NCBI GenBank assembly: GCA_943370595.1
Contig: CALRRO020000008.1
Location: forward strand, 124,001 to 188,000
Length of the DNA stretch: 64,000 nucleotides
Direction: 5' to 3'
Source of the DNA: Piscinibacter sp943370595
GTDB lineage: Bacteria > Pseudomonadota > Gammaproteobacteria > Burkholderiales > Burkholderiaceae_C
The notes under the pieces are model-generated. The model was given only the letters and a program-made list of their open reading frames with translations, was not told the origin of the DNA and made no database searches. A program made the translations under genes and the position numbers. Positions 60,359 through 64,000 of this stretch are shown piece by piece (within the stretch, counting starts at the first letter, position 1; the number at the start of each line of letters is the position of its first letter).

Positions 60359-60826
60359 TCAGTGACGGCCCTTGCGGTCGTCGCGCCGATCCTGCCAGTT
60401 CGGGATGCCGTCGCGGTCACGGTCCCAGTGCTGCTGGCGGTTGTCGTAGCGGTCGTAGCGGTTCGGGATGCCGTCGCGGTCACGGTCGCCCCAGCCCTGG
60501 TGACGGTGGCCGTAGTAGCCCGGACCGTAGACCACCGGCACCGGCTGGCTGTAGACCACCGGCGCGGGGTAGACCACGCGCGGCACCGGGCGGTAGATCA
60601 CCGGCGGCGGCGCATAGACGACCGGGGGCGGCGCGTAGACCACCGGCGGGGGCGAGTACACCACCGGCGGCGGCACGTAGACCGGCGCCTGCGGCACATT
60701 GGAGATGACCGTGCCGATCGGCGGCAGGTTGATGCCGATCGACCAGTGAACGTCGCGGGCCTGCGCAGTGCCCGCGGCCAGCAGCGAGGCTGCAGTGGCG
60801 AAGGCGGCAATCAGGGTCTTGTTCAT
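60359..60826 (-). CDS. Exported Pro/Tyr/Val repeat protein with Ca-type DxDxDG motifs
   Basis: This 155-residue protein starts at ATG 60826 after AAGGAG. A signal peptide ends near GTAQARD. The middle consists of PPPVVYA-type repeats, and the C-terminus has two acidic segments, DRDRDGIPNRYDRYDN and DRDRDGIPNWQDRRDD. These resemble calcium-binding thrombospondin type 3 repeats. It is likely secreted or at the cell surface. Small proteins of this composition are common in Burkholderiales, but their role is not known. Confidence 0.75.
   Translation of the reverse strand: MNKTLIAAFATAASLLAAGTAQARDVHWSIGINLPPIGTVISNVPQAPVYVPPPVVYSPPPVVYAPPPVVYAPPPVIYRPVPRVVYPAPVVYSQPVPVVYGPGYYGHRHQGWGDRDRDGIPNRYDRYDNRQQHWDRDRDGIPNWQDRRDDRKGRH
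60597..60680. repeat. Four 21-bp tandem repeats
   Basis: Four units start at 60597, 60618, 60639 and 60660. Each resembles ACCACCGGCGGCGGCGCGTAG and encodes a PPPVVY-type heptapeptide of the minus-strand gene. They differ at few positions, suggesting repeat expansion or slippage. Confidence 0.8.
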
Positions 60827-60980
60827 TCAGATTCTCCTTGGGCGGCGCGCAGTCGTTGCGTGCCTGCTGCCAACAACGTGGCCGGCGGGGGGCGTCGTTG
60901 ACGTTTCAAGGTAAAGACATGTTGCCAGGCGCCACCCCCGCAAGGGGGAATCGCGCGGACCGGGTCGATAGAATCGGTCC

Positions 60981-62771
<1,791 letters not shown>

Positions 62772-62856
62772 AGGTCTCCCCCAGCCGGCCCGCAAACATG
62801 CGGTCCGGCCTTCGCCAGGCGAGCGGCCGCGCGCAGGCGCGCCCGCCCGTCCGGGC

Positions 62857-64000
62857 TCAGCCAATGCAAGTCCGGTTCTTGCCCGTGCGCTTGGCCTCGT
62901 ACAGCGCCTGGTCGGCACGCTCCAGCGCCGCCTCGATGCTCTCGCCGACACGGTAGGCGGTGACGCCTGCCGAGAAGGTGACGAAGATCGTCTTCTCCTC
63001 GTGCATGAACAGGCCGCCGGACAGCGAGCGCTGCAGCCGGGTCAGGATCTGCTGGCCTTCGTCGACCGGCGTCTGCGGCAGCAGCACGACGAACTCCTCG
63101 CCACCGTAGCGCGCCACCATGTCGGTCGGCCGCAGCGTCTTGCTGACCACCGCCGCCAGCGAACGCAGCGCCTCGTCACCGGCGGCATGGCCGAGCTCAT
63201 CGTTCAGGCGCTTGAAGTTGTCGATGTCCAGAAGGCCGACGGCCAGCGCGAGACCGTCGCGCTCGACACGCGCACGCTCGACGTCGAAGGACTGCAGCAG
63301 GCCGCGGCGGTTGGCGATCTGCGTCAGCTGGTCGGTCGACACCTCGCTGGACAGCCGGCGCAGCTCGCCTTCGAGTTCGCCCACGCGCTGCGTCAGCTCG
63401 CTCGCCTTCGCGTGCTCTTCCTGCAGGCGGCCCTGGGTCTGCTGCACCAGCGCCTGCACGGTGCGCGTCTCCTCGACCATCTCGCGGACCACGCCGGCCA
63501 GGCTCTCGAGCGAATCGGCTTTCTCGATCACGTCGGCATAGCGCCCCACGCTCTCGTGGAAGCGGCCGGTCTGCGAGCCCAGTTCGCCGAGCTCGGCCAG
63601 CATGCGATTGATCAGCGTCTTCAGCGCCTCGCGGGCCTTCTCGCGCTCGGCACGCAGCGTGCCCTGGCGCTCGCGGGTGTCGCGCAGCAGTTCGCTGACG
63701 GCACGCACGCCGCGCGCGGTCAGGCCCTCGTCGAGCTTGACGCGCATCGCGTCGCACTGGCCCTGGGCCCAGCTGTCGTCTTCGGCGAGGTCGGTCAGGC
63801 TGGCAGTCAGCTCCTGGCACAGCGCGCCGAGCTGGTCGACGAGGTGGTGGCGGTGCTGCAGCACGATGCCGGCGCGGCGGCACATGGCCTCGAGTTCTTC
63901 GGCCAGCGGCGTCGACGCGCCCTCGCTGCCGATGCGTTCGACCAGGCCGGTCAGCGCGTGGGCGAGTTGCTGTGCGGCCTCGTCCTGCGGCGGCAGTGCA
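62857..64000 (-). CDS. GGDEF diguanylate cyclase (5' end outside window)
   Basis: The reading frame is open to the window edge, so the N-terminus is missing. The visible part is a long helical/coiled-coil region (about 64000-63360), containing for example QTQGRLQEEHAKASELTQRV, followed by a GGDEF domain. The domain has TDQLTQIANRRGLLQ, GLLDIDNFKRLNDELGHAAG and the catalytic RYGGEEFVVLLPQ. The active motif is GGEEF, so it should synthesise cyclic di-GMP. No RxxD inhibitory site is obvious upstream of GGEEF. The signal input lies in the unseen part. Confidence 0.93.
   Translation of the reverse strand, partial: ALPPQDEAAQQLAHALTGLVERIGSEGASTPLAEELEAMCRRAGIVLQHRHHLVDQLGALCQELTASLTDLAEDDSWAQGQCDAMRVKLDEGLTARGVRAVSELLRDTRERQGTLRAEREKAREALKTLINRMLAELGELGSQTGRFHESVGRYADVIEKADSLESLAGVVREMVEETRTVQALVQQTQGRLQEEHAKASELTQRVGELEGELRRLSSEVSTDQLTQIANRRGLLQSFDVERARVERDGLALAVGLLDIDNFKRLNDELGHAAGDEALRSLAAVVSKTLRPTDMVARYGGEEFVVLLPQTPVDEGQQILTRLQRSLSGGLFMHEEKTIFVTFSAGVTAYRVGESIEAALERADQALYEAKRTGKNRTCIG

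Noticed and set aside
60597..60680. Tandem 21-bp repeats as a CRISPR array
   Set aside because: The units are contiguous without spacers and encode a repeat protein.

Overview
The window is GC-rich, densely coded DNA from a betaproteobacterium. The order yebC-purD-acyltransferase-hemF-nadD-rsfS-rlmH-maf-rng, the tolB-pal-cpoB block and the general gene content suggest Burkholderiales, perhaps near the Rubrivivax/Leptothrix/Ideonella group. That placement is inference from gene content. No phage, insertion sequence or CRISPR array was seen, and no stretch longer than 300 bases lacks a gene.

Layout. Positions 1-2190 hold the end of a cytochrome c maturation locus, with CcmF fused directly to CcmH. 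Positions 2203-5033 (minus) encode a sigma-54-type response regulator and its membrane histidine kinase. Positions 5194-20147 (plus) form a tightly overlapping eleven-gene operon for an undescribed, probably uronate-containing glycan. It has four glycosyltransferases, a heparinase II/III-like protein, two kinase-fold phosphotransferases, a full-length ABC exporter, a deacetylase-like protein, an AlgE-like outer-membrane barrel and UDP-glucose dehydrogenase. A sigma-54-like promoter and an inverted repeat lie just upstream, which ties the operon to the adjacent two-component pair.

Positions 20188-28307 (minus) are largely sulfur-related: a sulfate ABC importer with two tandem binding proteins, a secreted unknown protein, two tRNA-Lys genes, TcdA (which modifies t6A in tRNAs such as tRNA-Lys) and a YeeE/TsuA-type transporter. 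Positions 28364-38330 carry cpoB-pal-tolB without tolQRA, then envelope genes: a WaaE-like glycosyltransferase, msbA, an AhpD-like protein, three more glycosyltransferases and a methyltransferase. Positions 38395-41967 hold a GlxA-type regulator divergent from a vanadium-haloperoxidase-like protein and a methyltransferase. Positions 42001-49419 (minus) are a housekeeping block from rng to yebC.

Positions 49532-53759 look like a small regulon. A large activator with a SARP-type C-terminus is followed by three exported proteins of unknown function. Two of these genes have the same double 9-bp direct repeat, with the same spacing, in front of them. The rest holds a HerA/DUF853 ATPase, an M14 peptidase lipoprotein, a DUF1499 protein, a LytS/LytTR two-component pair, two overlapping small genes, a Pro/Tyr/Val repeat protein, glnS and the C-terminal part of a GGDEF diguanylate cyclase cut by the window edge.
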